Source: Lysinibacillus odysseyi (lineage in GTDB: Bacteria; Bacillota; Bacilli; Bacillales_A; Planococcaceae). Taken from it: a stretch of 64,000 nt of DNA. Within the stretch, counting starts at the first letter, position 1; the number at the start of each line of letters is the position of its first letter. The DNA is taken from NCBI GenBank assembly GCA_014595895.1, contig JABUKB010000001.1, forward strand, positions 1,798,001 through 1,862,000, read 5' to 3'. This document shows positions 8,099 through 17,569 of the stretch, in pieces. A model generated the notes under the pieces. That model had not been told where the DNA came from. It worked only from the letters and a program-made list of their open reading frames with translations, and ran no database searches. The position numbers were made by a program, and so were the translations under genes.

Positions 8099-9607
8099 CT
8101 ATTTATAATCACTTGGAAAGGCAAATGATAATTTGTTCTCCTCACTTGGTTCTACCCAGCGCTCTGAAATCATTTTTGTCTTTGTGTAGAACCGTGCCTG
8201 ATCCGGTCCAAACATTTGTCCATCGCCAAAACGAGAACCTTTAAATCCAGCAAAATTATGATAGCCCACTGGAATTGGAATCGGTACATTGACCCCTACC
8301 ATTCCTACATCAATTTCTGTTGTAAATTTGCGTGCAGCCAGTCCATCGTTTGTGAAGATCGTCACACCGTTTCCGAGTTCATGCTCATTGATCAGCTGAA
8401 TCGCTTCATCTAATGTTTCTGTACGGACAATATTGCGAACCGGACCAAAAATTTCTTCTTCATAAATTTCCATCCCCGGCTTTACATGGTCAAATAATGT
8501 AGGTGCGAGGAAGAAGCCCGCGCTTTCCTTTGTAATGGCAGCCTGACGCCCATCCACTAGAAGCTCTGCTCCTTCTTTTTCCCCCTGGGCAATGGATGTT
8601 AAAATTGCCTCTTTGGCTTGCTGTGAAATTACCGGTCCATAATCCGGTTTTTCATCGTACGGTCCTACTTTTAAAGCTTGGACTTTTTCCTGCACGATTT
8701 TCGCCAGACGATCACCTGTTTCTTTTCCGACCGCAATTAATGTGGAAATCGCCATACAGCGCTGGGAAGCGGCACCGTAACCCGCACTAATAAAAGCATT
8801 GGCTACTTGCTCTAGATTGGCGTCCGGCATTACTACCATATTATTTTTACCGCCGCCAAGCGCCACGACACGTTTTCCGTACTTGGCGCCTGTTTCATAA
8901 ATATAGCGTGCCACAGGTGTAGAGCCTACAAAAGAGATGGCTTCTACATCTTTATGCGCTAACAGCTCATTGACCGCTTCTTTATCCCCGTTTACCACGG
9001 TCCAAATTCCATCCGGCACCCCAGCTTCTTTCCATAAATCGCTAATATACAAAGCAGTCATCGGCACGCGCTCTGACGCTTTTAAAATGACGGCATTCCC
9101 TACAGCAACAGCCATACTTGTTTGAGCAAGCGGCACCATAATCGGGAAATTAAACGGCGCGATTGCTGCTACTACACCGAGCGGATATTTGGCTGAATAA
9201 GCATTAATCCCCCCGCCTACATTGACCGAATACTCCCCTTTCATTAAATGCGGCGCACTCATCGCCAAATCTACAGATTCAATTCCCCGCGTTAACTCGC
9301 CTTGCGCATCTTCCTCGGTTTTTCCACTCTCCGTACAAATAATGCGGATGATTTTCGCTGTATGTTCAACCAGTAAGTTTCTAAACTTCAATACGATTTC
9401 TGCTCGTTTGGCTACGCTCATATCACGCCAGGCAGGGAACGCTTCTTTTGCCTTCCCAATCGCTTCTTGCACTTCCTCTTTAGATGCTAATGGCACATTG
9501 GCGATTACTTCTCCTGTTGCAGGATTATACACATTCGAAAAACGCTCGCTTGTCCCCTCCACATGGTGGCCACCAATAAAATGCGTTAACGGATTTACCT
9601 TTGTCAT
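8099..9607 (-). CDS. mmsA: CoA-acylating methylmalonate-semialdehyde dehydrogenase
   Basis: A 502-residue aldehyde dehydrogenase that converts (methyl)malonate semialdehyde plus CoA and NAD to propionyl- or acetyl-CoA and CO2, in valine, inositol or beta-alanine breakdown. Family features: NPATGEVIANVPLAS near the N-terminus, the cofactor segment FNFPIMVPLAQ, SFVGSTPVARYIYETGAKYG, the ALGGGKNNMVV loop, and the catalytic Cys in AASQRCMAIST. The generic ALDH general-base Glu is not evident, as expected for the CoA-dependent group. ATG 9607 follows GGGGGAAG by seven bases; longer open frames upstream are not convincing. No inositol or valine genes adjoin it, so the pathway is not set by context; iolA is an equally valid name. 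Confidence 0.9.
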   Translation of the reverse strand: MTKVNPLTHFIGGHHVEGTSERFSNVYNPATGEVIANVPLASKEEVQEAIGKAKEAFPAWRDMSVAKRAEIVLKFRNLLVEHTAKIIRIICTESGKTEEDAQGELTRGIESVDLAMSAPHLMKGEYSVNVGGGINAYSAKYPLGVVAAIAPFNFPIMVPLAQTSMAVAVGNAVILKASERVPMTALYISDLWKEAGVPDGIWTVVNGDKEAVNELLAHKDVEAISFVGSTPVARYIYETGAKYGKRVVALGGGKNNMVVMPDANLEQVANAFISAGYGAASQRCMAISTLIAVGKETGDRLAKIVQEKVQALKVGPYDEKPDYGPVISQQAKEAILTSIAQGEKEGAELLVDGRQAAITKESAGFFLAPTLFDHVKPGMEIYEEEIFGPVRNIVRTETLDEAIQLINEHELGNGVTIFTNDGLAARKFTTEIDVGMVGVNVPIPIPVGYHNFAGFKGSRFGDGQMFGPDQARFYTKTKMISERWVEPSEENKLSFAFPSDYK

Positions 9608-9848
9608 GCTAGAACTTCCCCCTTGTGAGTATGTATTTCTTTCATCCCTAAATGAAACTCTGTGTAAATTTGCAATGCAGCATTTAGCACTTGCAGTATA
9701 TAGGTTATTATTAATTATACGGAATAAGGCAAATAGTTCCATAGGTTTTATGGACTTGGTTCTGTGAAAGGAAAATGTTGAAATTTGATACCTGCCGAAG
9801 CCTTGATATAATTAACGCAGGAATAAGCATTTGAAAAGAGGGGCCATT

Positions 9849-10097
9849 TTGTTAGAAACACAAAGAAATCCAGACAAACAAGATATGAATAAAGAAGCAA
9901 TAGGTTCATTGCTTATAGGCATTGTATCCATGATCGGTATATTTCTTGTAGGAAACGGGACAGTTCTTAGTGCAGCAGGTCTATTGCTTGGGGTTCTCAG
10001 TTTGAGAGAAGCAAAAAAGCTTAGGCAAAAAGGGGCGAAATTAGCAGCGGCAGGCTTAATTTTGAATTGTTTAGGTATCGTTAGTTTATTCTTTTAA
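9849..10097 (+). CDS. Small DUF4190-like membrane protein
   Basis: An 82-residue protein with two hydrophobic segments separated by a short basic stretch (LREAKKLRQKGAKLA). The GLLLGVLSLREAKK pattern followed by a second Gly-Leu-Ile-Leu-Asn segment resembles DUF4190/DUF308-like proteins of unknown function. TTG 9849 is chosen because AGAGGGG lies about five bases upstream; the frame is open to a TTG at 9831. The following small gene may be cotranscribed. Confidence 0.6.
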   Translation: MLETQRNPDKQDMNKEAIGSLLIGIVSMIGIFLVGNGTVLSAAGLLLGVLSLREAKKLRQKGAKLAAAGLILNCLGIVSLFF

Positions 10098-10135
10098 TTA
10101 CATATCCGCAGTCAAAAATAAGGGGAGGGTCTGCC

Positions 10136-10297
10136 ATGCAATGCGGCGCAAAGTGTTTTACTGTACAGGTCGAAATAAATGGCGAAATAAAAACGTTCCC
10201 TGTCACGGCACGTTCACCGATTCAGGCGAGAAAAGCAGTACGTTTACAATATGAAGAGGCAGTGAAAATTATTTCCGTGAGGGCAGAAAAGAAATAG
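10136..10297 (+). CDS. 53-residue conserved-looking small protein
   Basis: This short gene has an excellent ribosome binding site (AGGGGAGGG, six bases before the ATG) and encodes a small hydrophilic protein beginning MQCGAKCFTVQVEINGEIKT, with a Cys-x3-x-Cys pair at positions 3 and 7 and a basic C-terminus. It starts 38 bases after the preceding small membrane protein gene and may share its transcript. I do not recognise the family. The beta-strand-rich beginning followed by a helix (ARKAVRLQYEEAVKII) suggests a small folded domain; the two Cys could bind metal. Confidence 0.6.
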   Translation: MQCGAKCFTVQVEINGEIKTFPVTARSPIQARKAVRLQYEEAVKIISVRAEKK

Positions 10298-10717
10298 CAA
10301 TTACTTGCACTTTTTACTATGCCGAGAATATGCAACAAAGTGCTGCTATCTTTTTATATCCAACTCACACTAACTTTATTAAAATAGTTCTCCCCTCGTT
10401 GCTACCTTCGCATTTTCCAACGCTTTTTCTCTTTCCTTATATTCCCACTATGTATTCTGCATCTATAACACAAAAAATATCCAAGGCGAACCTCTAGCAA
10501 CGTTTAGGTTTTTATCCTCTTCATGCAAAGCTTCTATACGATTGTTTTCGTACTGCGTCTATGCTTGCCATACAACTTGCTAAATTTTTAAAAAATGCGA
10601 ATCGATCATAGCTGCTATCGTATAGTTCCAACAGGACAAACCAATACTAGTATATGTTAAATTACTCATTATTAATTTATCTCAGTAAAAGAAAACATAT
10701 AACAGGAGGGAATCTTC
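10298..10717. other. Gap with traces of a decayed leftward gene
   Basis: No intact gene is visible. On the minus strand, fragments such as LLELYDSSYDRFAFFKNLAS (about 10636-10520) and WEYKEREKALENAKVATRGE ending near 10380 read like coding sequence but lie in different frames separated by stops. This fits a gene broken by frameshifts; the family is not recognisable. The rnj promoter should lie at the right end but is not clear. Confidence 0.3.
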
Positions 10718-12382
10718 TTGGCGAGTACAGAAAATGCACTATCTATTTTCGCCCTGGGCGGCATCAATGAAATCGGTAAAAACATGTATGTTATCCAATA
10801 TGCAGATGAACTATTTATCATTGACTGCGGGGTAAAATTTGCAGATCAAAGTTTATTAGGGGTCGATTTAATTATTCCGGATGTAGCCTATTTGGAGGAA
10901 CATAAGGATAAAATTAAAGGTTTGATCGTGACACACGGACATGAGGATCATATCGGCGGTGTTCCTTTTATGCTCAAAAAATTGAATGTACCCGTCTATG
11001 CTACTCGTTTTACACTCGGTCTGATTGAATTAAAACTAAAAGAACATAAATTATTACGTGAAACCGAATTAATTGAAATCAATGCCGATTCCCATTTGGG
11101 TTTCGATCAAGTAGCTATCACATTCTTCAAAACAAGTCATAGTATTCCGGACTGCTTAGGATTAGTCTTTCATACACCAGAAGGAAAGGTGGTACATACA
11201 GGAGACTTCAAATTCGATTTAACACCTGTAAATGATCAACCGTCTGATATTCACAAAATAGCGAAAATCGGCATGGAAGGCGTATTAGCTTTAATATCCG
11301 AAAGTACCAATGCAGAACGCCCTGGCGCTACCCCATCCGAACAATTAGTGGCTCGTCATTTAGAAGACGAATTCCTCAAAGCAACAGGAAAGATTATTAT
11401 TTCTACCTTTGCTTCTAATGTGAATCGGATACAGCAAATCGTAGAAGCGGCCATTAAAACAAATCGGAATCTTGTTCTGCTGGGTCGAAGCATGGTAAAT
11501 GTTGTTTCAGTTGCCAGGAGACTTGGGTACTTGAATATCCCCGATTGGATGCTAGTGGACCCGCGTGACAGCAAACAATTCCCACCAGAGCGTCTGGTTA
11601 TTTTATGTACCGGAAGCCAAGGTGAACCTTTAGCTGCCCTTGCCCGACTTTCAACAGGGAGTAATCGCGATGTCAAAATCATTCAAGGTGATACCGTTAT
11701 TTTTGCTGCTTCACCAATTCCCGGGAATGAAAAAGGCGTCTCTAAAATTATCGATAATTTATTCCGACTTGGGGCAAAGGTTGTGTACGGAAGCTCGAGC
11801 ATAACGGGGATGCATGTATCGGGACATGGTTATCAGGAAGATTTAAAGCTCATGCTGACATTAATAAAACCGAAATACTTTATCCCTATCCACGGAGAAT
11901 ATAGAATGCTGCATATACACCGTTCTTTGGCCGAAGCGGTTGGTGTCCCATATAACCAAACTTTCATTTTAAAAAATGGCGAGGTTGTAGATTTTATCAA
12001 TGGAGAGGCACGGCAAACGCGAGAGGTACCTGCCGGCGATACGTATGTCGATCGTATCGGTGTTGGGGAAGTAGAGGAAATCGTCCTGCAAGACCGAAAA
12101 AGGCTAGCTGAAGATGGAATGCTCGTCATTATTATCACGATCAGCAAATACGATGGTTCTATTATTACGGGACCTGAGACAACTACGAGAGGATTTGTTT
12201 ACGAAAAAGAGTCTGAAAAATTGCTGCTTGATATTAATGAACTGGCAAAAGCAGCGGTTAATAACTTTAAGGAAGCCAACCCTTATGGCATGAAACGAGC
12301 TGTCCAAAAAGCAGTGAATCAGTATCTATATACACTGACAAAGAAAAAGCCAATGATTCTGCCTGTTATTATTGAGATATAA
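10718..12382 (+). CDS. rnj: Ribonuclease J (stand-alone paralogue with intact active site)
   Basis: A 554-residue beta-CASP metallo-beta-lactamase ribonuclease, with the length of Bacillus RNase J1 and J2. It acts on mRNA and rRNA as an endonuclease and 5'-3' exonuclease. All metal ligands are present: HGHEDH (His, His, Asp, His), the His of TSHSIPD, the Asp of HTGDFKFD, and the His of IHGEYR. The beta-CASP signature is HVSGHG and the C-terminal domain begins near residue 450. J2 proteins have a degraded HGHDEN, so this one is catalytically J1-like, although ESTNAERPGATPSE resembles J2. No rpoY/ykzG gene adjoins it, unlike the housekeeping J1 gene, so it is probably an accessory paralogue. 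Start is TTG 10718 behind AGGAGGG. Confidence 0.9.
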   Translation: MASTENALSIFALGGINEIGKNMYVIQYADELFIIDCGVKFADQSLLGVDLIIPDVAYLEEHKDKIKGLIVTHGHEDHIGGVPFMLKKLNVPVYATRFTLGLIELKLKEHKLLRETELIEINADSHLGFDQVAITFFKTSHSIPDCLGLVFHTPEGKVVHTGDFKFDLTPVNDQPSDIHKIAKIGMEGVLALISESTNAERPGATPSEQLVARHLEDEFLKATGKIIISTFASNVNRIQQIVEAAIKTNRNLVLLGRSMVNVVSVARRLGYLNIPDWMLVDPRDSKQFPPERLVILCTGSQGEPLAALARLSTGSNRDVKIIQGDTVIFAASPIPGNEKGVSKIIDNLFRLGAKVVYGSSSITGMHVSGHGYQEDLKLMLTLIKPKYFIPIHGEYRMLHIHRSLAEAVGVPYNQTFILKNGEVVDFINGEARQTREVPAGDTYVDRIGVGEVEEIVLQDRKRLAEDGMLVIIITISKYDGSIITGPETTTRGFVYEKESEKLLLDINELAKAAVNNFKEANPYGMKRAVQKAVNQYLYTLTKKKPMILPVIIEI

Positions 12383-12427
12383 TCCACTGCTATATAGATA
12401 TTTGAGTACGTCCCTCCAAGGGAAATA

Positions 12428-12476
12428 GAAAAGGTATCCATGCATTTTTTCGAATCCATGGATACCTTTTCTTTTG
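12428..12476. terminator. Bidirectional terminator between rnj and the chemoreceptor gene
   Basis: A 15-bp perfect stem (GAAAAGGTATCCATG with its complement, arms at 12428-12442 and 12457-12471), followed by CTTTTG on the plus strand. It separates two convergent genes. Confidence 0.85.
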
Positions 12477-12483
12477 TATTCAA

Positions 12484-14169
12484 TTATATTTTAAATCTTT
12501 GAATGGCTGTCTGTAGGTCTTGTGCATTTTCTGTAAGGCTGAGCGCAACATCACTTACTTGTTCCATTGTAGCTGTTTGCTCTTCCATAGCAGCCGCCAC
12601 ACTTTCCACATTTGTCGCTACTTCTGCTGTATTATCTGAAATTTCGTGAACGGAAGCAGATACTTCTTCCGCACTTGCTGACAGCTCCTCGGATGTCGCG
12701 GAAATCTCTTCGATATGCTCTTGCATTTTTTCAACAGCTCCCACAATGGTATTGAACGTTTGGCCAGCATCCGTAATAATGCTTACCCCATCGTTGACAG
12801 ATTGTAATGAATTGGCTACTGCTTTTTCTACATTTTCTGTATCTGCTTGAATGCCTAGTGTTAATGACATAATAGAGTTAGCAGAGTTTTTCGATTGCTC
12901 CGCAAGTTTGCGTACTTCATCTGCTACGACAGCAAAGCCTTTTCCATGTTCCCCTGCACGAGCTGCCTCAATCGCCGCATTGAGTGAAAGAAGGTTTGTT
13001 TGATCTGTAATATCTGTAATTACTTTTGTAATATGACCGATTTCTTCTGTTTGTTTTGATAATTTTTCTACTAATTCATTTACCGTATTAGTCGATACAT
13101 TGATAACTTCCATTTGTTCCTTAGCATTCGAAATGACCTTGCCTCCAAAGGCAGCTGTCTCTGTAGCATCTAAGGACATGGAGTGAAGCGATTGTGTTGA
13201 TTCTGCAATACGTTGTACGCCTGCAGCTGTTTCTTCCATAGCATGGGCACTTTCCTTTGCTCCCGTAATGGCACTTTGAGACCCCTCGGCTGTTTCCGCC
13301 ATGCGCATTGTTACGTCTTCTGATGTTGATTTCACTTCTTCTGTACTCGCTGCTAATTGTTCGGCAGAAGCTGTTAAATTTTCAGTCGATTGTTGCACAT
13401 TACTAATTAAAGCTTTCAGATTCCCCTTCATCTCATTGAAACCGGTTGCTAATTGACCGATTTCGTCCTTTGTTTTTACTTCTAAATTCTCGCCTGTTAA
13501 ATCGCCAGATGCAATGATATTCGTTTGCTGTACCATATTTTTAAGCGGTCGAGCAATCGAGCGCCCTACATAGAACATCGTAAACACGTTGATGATGAAT
13601 GTAACGACAAAAATAATGATAGAAGACGTCATAGATGTAGCAATAGTGTCCTCAGATTTTGTCTTTATTGACGCCATTTGGTCAGCTTGGAAATTTAATG
13701 CCACATCCGTTGTTTCTAAAATTGCATCATTGCTTTCTGCCAGTTCGCTGCTTACTAGTCTTTCTGCAGTAGCAAGATCATTTTCTCGAATGGCCGCTGA
13801 GAACTCTGCAGCCACAGCATTAAATCGCTCATTGCCTGCTTGTAACTCTTCATAATGTTGTCTTCCTTGAGGTGTAATAACAGCTTTACCAAATGCCTCA
13901 ATTTCCTTGTCTACACTTGTACTAGATTCCATAAAAAGATCTATATTACTTTGACTAGGATCCGAGACAACTGCACGAGCATACATTTCCTGTCCCATCA
14001 CATAATATCGAATAGTATGAATACTATTAATTTGTTCCACTCGCACATCGAATGCTTCGTTATTATTGTTTTCAATAGAAGATAAATTCATAAAATTAAT
14101 TCCTACTGATAGCATTAAAAGCCCGATTAAAGAAAAGAACACCACATTCAACTTTTTTCCTACACTCAT
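12484..14169 (-). CDS. Methyl-accepting chemotaxis protein (four-helix-bundle sensor)
   Basis: A 561-residue transmembrane chemoreceptor. Membrane segment 1 is about residues 8-28. The extracellular helical sensor (about 30-185, the 4HB_MCP type) contains [18 protein letters not shown]. Membrane segment 2 is about 186-208, and a HAMP domain follows with [20 protein letters not shown]. The cytoplasmic coiled coil carries the signalling tip [18 protein letters not shown] that binds CheA/CheW. GGAGG six bases before the ATG supports the start. The ligand is unknown and no che genes are nearby. Ends at a shared terminator with rnj. Confidence 0.93.
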   Translation of the reverse strand: MSVGKKLNVVFFSLIGLLMLSVGINFMNLSSIENNNNEAFDVRVEQINSIHTIRYYVMGQEMYARAVVSDPSQSNIDLFMESSTSVDKEIEAFGKAVITPQGRQHYEELQAGNERFNAVAAEFSAAIRENDLATAERLVSSELAESNDAILETTDVALNFQADQMASIKTKSEDTIATSMTSSIIIFVVTFIINVFTMFYVGRSIARPLKNMVQQTNIIASGDLTGENLEVKTKDEIGQLATGFNEMKGNLKALISNVQQSTENLTASAEQLAASTEEVKSTSEDVTMRMAETAEGSQSAITGAKESAHAMEETAAGVQRIAESTQSLHSMSLDATETAAFGGKVISNAKEQMEVINVSTNTVNELVEKLSKQTEEIGHITKVITDITDQTNLLSLNAAIEAARAGEHGKGFAVVADEVRKLAEQSKNSANSIMSLTLGIQADTENVEKAVANSLQSVNDGVSIITDAGQTFNTIVGAVEKMQEHIEEISATSEELSASAEEVSASVHEISDNTAEVATNVESVAAAMEEQTATMEQVSDVALSLTENAQDLQTAIQRFKI

Positions 14170-14470
14170 GATATACCTCCGTCCAAAACAATGAAATTTG
14201 ACTAAAATATCCTATTTTTACTGTACATTACTAAATACATAAATAGTAATTTAATTGTATTTTTTTCTAGAAGAATTAGCAATAAAATAAGTAAATTTTA
14301 TTATTTTCTACTTAAATTTTGTTAACCAAATCTCCTTATTTCTATTATATTTCTATGAATATGCCTTCTCATTGAACCTAGTACCCATAAAATTTCGGTA
14401 CAAACCTTAATTTCCAAAAATGAATTCTTCTTGCAATATAAGGTGCTTATTTAATATTTTTATATATAAA
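14170..14470. other. AT-rich upstream region of the chemoreceptor gene
   Basis: About 300 bases of AT-rich sequence with no gene that can be supported. It must hold the chemoreceptor promoter; I could not find a clean sigma-D (TAAA/GCCGATAT) match. Confidence 0.4.
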
Positions 14471-14515
14471 AAACTGTCTTGAAAGTAGTAGGTTGCACTT
14501 TCAAGACAGTTTTAT
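14466..14515 (-). terminator. Terminator after the yunC-like gene
   Basis: Sixteen-base arms AAACTGTCTTGAAAGT (14471-14486) and its complement (14497-14512) around a 10-base loop, with a T-run on the minus strand. Confidence 0.85.
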
Positions 14516-14526
14516 CATTTTTATGA

Positions 14527-14829
14527 TTACAGCATTTTCAGTAAGGCTTCTTCACCCGTCATCCCTTTTACGATGCCGCATGTCTCTGCCTCATATGTCA
14601 CAGATTCGAGTGGTGCTTTTAATAGTTCTTCAATAGTCCGCACTCCCACGGCACGACCTGCAATAATTTTTCTGTCGGATAGCTTTTGATTTAACAGCCC
14701 TACATCCAACGCCCCGCACATAATATAGCCGCGCTCATTTGATATAGTCAGCAGCGTAGTTTTCGGTAAATGCACGGTCACCGCTGTGAATAAATGACCA
14801 TTCAGTTCAATCGTTTCCGTTGAGACTAT
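14527..14829 (-). CDS. yunC: YunC family (DUF1805) protein, apparent AUA start
   Basis: About 100 residues, matching Bacillus YunC (101). Core motifs: FTAVTVHLPKTTLL, GYIMCGALDVGLLNQKL, AGRAVGVRTIEELLKAPLES and MTGEEALLKML at the end. The function is unknown; relatives are small alpha/beta proteins of thioredoxin-like size. No ATG, GTG or TTG is available after the strong GAAGGGGG. The codon eight bases downstream is ATA (14829-14827), and it also aligns best with the start of the family. The alternative GTG at 14883 gives an 18-residue extension that lacks a ribosome binding site. The gene lies 37 bases beyond the spoVR stop codon. Confidence 0.8.
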   Translation of the reverse strand: MVSTETIELNGHLFTAVTVHLPKTTLLTISNERGYIMCGALDVGLLNQKLSDRKIIAGRAVGVRTIEELLKAPLESVTYEAETCGIVKGMTGEEALLKML

Positions 14830-14919
14830 AACAATCGCCCCCTTCTCTTCTATACATATGGAGAAGGAAGCGAAAATGTTCACTAGACAGCAATAAAACG
14901 AATGTTTTCAACTCACTCT

Positions 14920-16317
14920 TTATTTTGACCTTCTGCTTCCTTTATTACCGTCAAAGGAATAGATAATCGGTCGATCCTCTAATACCGTCTCTAGATGAAC
15001 GGAGCGCCCCCACAGCTGATAAATGTAAGGCAGAACATGCTCTAAATAATGGGCATCTAACTCCATTCCTTCATAGCCGTGTTTTAGATATAATTCCCCG
15101 TTTCGCGCATAGTCGCCATCTTCCACGACGATATACGGAAACCCGCCATTGACACGCATGGAAATGAGCTGTTGTTTTACCTCTTCATGATCCTTGTCTG
15201 TAATTTGGTATTCCTGATCCTTTTTCGCAAATACATATAAATCTTCTTCTTTCACTAATTCCTTAGATAAATAGTTGCGAATAAAAGAAACGTCCGACTC
15301 AATTTCACGCACTTCGAAAATTTTCTCGCGACCTGAATTTGGCTTCACGCCTAAAGCCTTCATTTCTTCCGTTGGGTGATTGTATTTATGCTCGATATGC
15401 TCAAAGATTTTCAGCCCTAAATAATACGGGTTAATCGTCGTTCTAGACGGCTGCACCACACCGGCATTGAGCTTGGCATACTCAATCGTTTCAGCCGTTG
15501 TTAAATTTAACTCCCGCATAATTCGTTGGTGCCAGTACGAAGCCCATCCTTCATTCATGATTTTTGTTTCCAGCTGGGGCCAGAAATACAGCATTTCTTC
15601 TCGTAGCATCGTTAAAATATCTCGCTGCCAGTCTTCTAACTCCCGGCTGTATTCTTCGATAAATAATAATAAATCCTTTTCGGGTTGCGGTGGGAATTTT
15701 TTCTTTTTCGATCTTGTAGGCTGTGTCGGTTCTTCTCGATCATCTAACTTCCATAAGTCATCATACGGTGTTTTTTGGGGGCTCACTTCTTCTGCTTCCT
15801 CTTCCTCTTGCGGGTCCAGTTTAGGCCTTAATAAGGAAGGGTCAATATGCTCCTGAATCGCTAATACGGCATCCAGAAATTGTTCCACTTCTTCTTTTCC
15901 GTACAGAATTTCATAACGTGCAATCCGTTCTGCTGTAGCGGTCATGCTCTCGACCATGTCTCGTCTCGTATTGGAGAAGCGCACATTATTTTTAAAGAAA
16001 TCGCAATGGGCTAACACGTGAGCGATAATCAGTTTATTTTGCACCAATGTATTCGTGTCGAGCAAAAATGCATAGCAAGGGTTTGAGTTGATGACCAACT
16101 CATAAATTTGACTGAGCCCTAAATCGTATTGCAGTTTCATTTTGTGAAACTGCTTGCCGAAGCTCCAGTGCGCAAAACGTGTAGGCATTCCATAAGCACC
16201 GAATGTGTAAATAATGTCTGCCGGACAGATTTCGTAACGCATGGGATAAAAATCCAAACCAAAATCAGAGGCGATTTCTGTAATTTCATCAATTGCCAGG
16301 CGCAGTTCCTTCTCCAC
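14920..16317 (-). CDS. spoVR: Stage V sporulation protein R
   Basis: A 465-residue protein of the SpoVR/YcgB family, needed for normal spore cortex formation in Bacillus; the biochemical activity is unknown. Recognisable segments: [64 protein letters not shown], and after an acidic/basic linker (about 170-215) [23 protein letters not shown] 16317 is preceded by GAGGAGGGGG, which overlaps the end of yhbH, so the two are translationally close. The order prkA-yhbH-spoVR matches the yeaG-yeaH-ycgB module of enterobacteria, implying a shared function with the PrkA kinase. Confidence 0.95.
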   Translation of the reverse strand: MEKELRLAIDEITEIASDFGLDFYPMRYEICPADIIYTFGAYGMPTRFAHWSFGKQFHKMKLQYDLGLSQIYELVINSNPCYAFLLDTNTLVQNKLIIAHVLAHCDFFKNNVRFSNTRRDMVESMTATAERIARYEILYGKEEVEQFLDAVLAIQEHIDPSLLRPKLDPQEEEEAEEVSPQKTPYDDLWKLDDREEPTQPTRSKKKKFPPQPEKDLLLFIEEYSRELEDWQRDILTMLREEMLYFWPQLETKIMNEGWASYWHQRIMRELNLTTAETIEYAKLNAGVVQPSRTTINPYYLGLKIFEHIEHKYNHPTEEMKALGVKPNSGREKIFEVREIESDVSFIRNYLSKELVKEEDLYVFAKKDQEYQITDKDHEEVKQQLISMRVNGGFPYIVVEDGDYARNGELYLKHGYEGMELDAHYLEHVLPYIYQLWGRSVHLETVLEDRPIIYSFDGNKGSRRSK

Positions 16318-16332
16318 TTATTAGCCCCCTCC

Positions 16333-17484
16333 TCATGCTTCTTGCCTTTTGAAAATACTCTTTAATGCCTCATAGACATCCTGTTTTTTCTTGATAATAT
16401 AATGCCGGAATTTCGGGTCGTCTATTTTTTTATAAGTAGTCATCAAGGTAGAGGAACGAATAGATTTATTGACTTCTCCATAACCAAACATGCTGGATAG
16501 CTCCATCAGTTCTTGCACCAGTTTCAGGCTCTTTTCATTGTCTGCTGTGGTGTTTTCTCCATCAGAAAAATGCACAGGATAAATATTATAGCGAGACGGA
16601 GAATATTTTTCATGAATAAGCTCTAATGCTTTTCTGTAAGCAGAAGAACACACGGTACCGCCGCTTTCTCCCCTCGAGAAAAATGCCTCTTCTGTCACAA
16701 TTTTCGCCTCTGTGTGATGGGCAATAAATTCGATTTCAACCGTTCCATATTTTGTTCGCAAAAATTTGGTCATCCAATAGAAAAAACTTCTTGCACAAGA
16801 CTTTTCAAACTCTCCCATAGAACCACTCACATCCATCATGGCAAGAACGACCGCTTTCGATTCTGGCTTTACCTCCTCATCCCATGTTTTAAAACGTAAA
16901 TCATCATTGGAAATAGGGCTAATGGTTGCTTTCCCTTTCATGGCATTGCGTTTAATGGCCGTGATAATTGTTCGTTTCTTATCGACATTTCCCATCAGCC
17001 CTTTTTTGCGGATATCATTGAAGGTAATTTTGTCTGTTGTGATTTCCGCCATTTCCTTCGCCTGCAAATTAGGGAGCTCTAATTCTGCAAACAGCATACC
17101 TTCTACTTCTTCTAGGCTAACCTCCGCTTCATAATATTCCTGCCCTGGTTTGTCTCCTGGCTCTGTTCCTGTTCCAGGATTTTTTTCATCGGGCTCTCGT
17201 GCTATGACATCCCCCACTTGGCTGTCTCCCTGACCTTGCCCTACATGCTTGGATTTATCATAGTTGTAGCGGATTTTGTATTCATCTAAAGAACGAATCG
17301 GAATTTTGATCACCTTGTCACCATTTGACAGAATAATGCTTTCCTCGCTAATTAAATCCGGTAAATTATTTTTAATAGCTTCTTTTACTTTTTCTCCATG
17401 ACGCTGCTGATCCTGATAGCCTTTACGATGGAGAGACCAATTTTCCTGTGAGACGACAAAACGATTAGGCTGCTTTTCACTCAT
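16333..17484 (-). CDS. yhbH: Sporulation protein YhbH (DUF444, von Willebrand-like)
   Basis: A 383-residue protein. The C-terminal half is a von Willebrand factor A-like domain with the metal-site segment [20 protein letters not shown] and [17 protein letters not shown]. The N-terminal half is charged and contains Gly/Glu-rich linker sequence. In Bacillus it is a mother-cell sporulation protein that acts with PrkA and SpoVR; the molecular role is not established. ATG 17484 follows GGTGAGGA, and an in-frame ATG five codons upstream is less well placed. A terminator-like hairpin separates it from prkA, while spoVR follows after 15 bases. Confidence 0.93.
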   Translation of the reverse strand: MSEKQPNRFVVSQENWSLHRKGYQDQQRHGEKVKEAIKNNLPDLISEESIILSNGDKVIKIPIRSLDEYKIRYNYDKSKHVGQGQGDSQVGDVIAREPDEKNPGTGTEPGDKPGQEYYEAEVSLEEVEGMLFAELELPNLQAKEMAEITTDKITFNDIRKKGLMGNVDKKRTIITAIKRNAMKGKATISPISNDDLRFKTWDEEVKPESKAVVLAMMDVSGSMGEFEKSCARSFFYWMTKFLRTKYGTVEIEFIAHHTEAKIVTEEAFFSRGESGGTVCSSAYRKALELIHEKYSPSRYNIYPVHFSDGENTTADNEKSLKLVQELMELSSMFGYGEVNKSIRSSTLMTTYKKIDDPKFRHYIIKKKQDVYEALKSIFKRQEA

Positions 17485-17528
17485 GTTATCCTCACCCATC
17501 TATTCGTTTTTTTGGCGTTACCGATATT

Positions 17529-17559
17529 TAAAAAGGATATCCAAATAATTTGGATATCC
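17529..17559 (-). terminator. Hairpin between prkA and yhbH
   Basis: Perfect 11-bp stem GGATATCCAAA/TTTGGATATCC with a three-base loop and five T on the minus strand. It lies inside the prkA-yhbH-spoVR gene run, so it is likely a partial terminator or processing signal that sets the kinase level above that of its partners. Confidence 0.7.
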
Positions 17560-17569
17560 CATTCACTCA

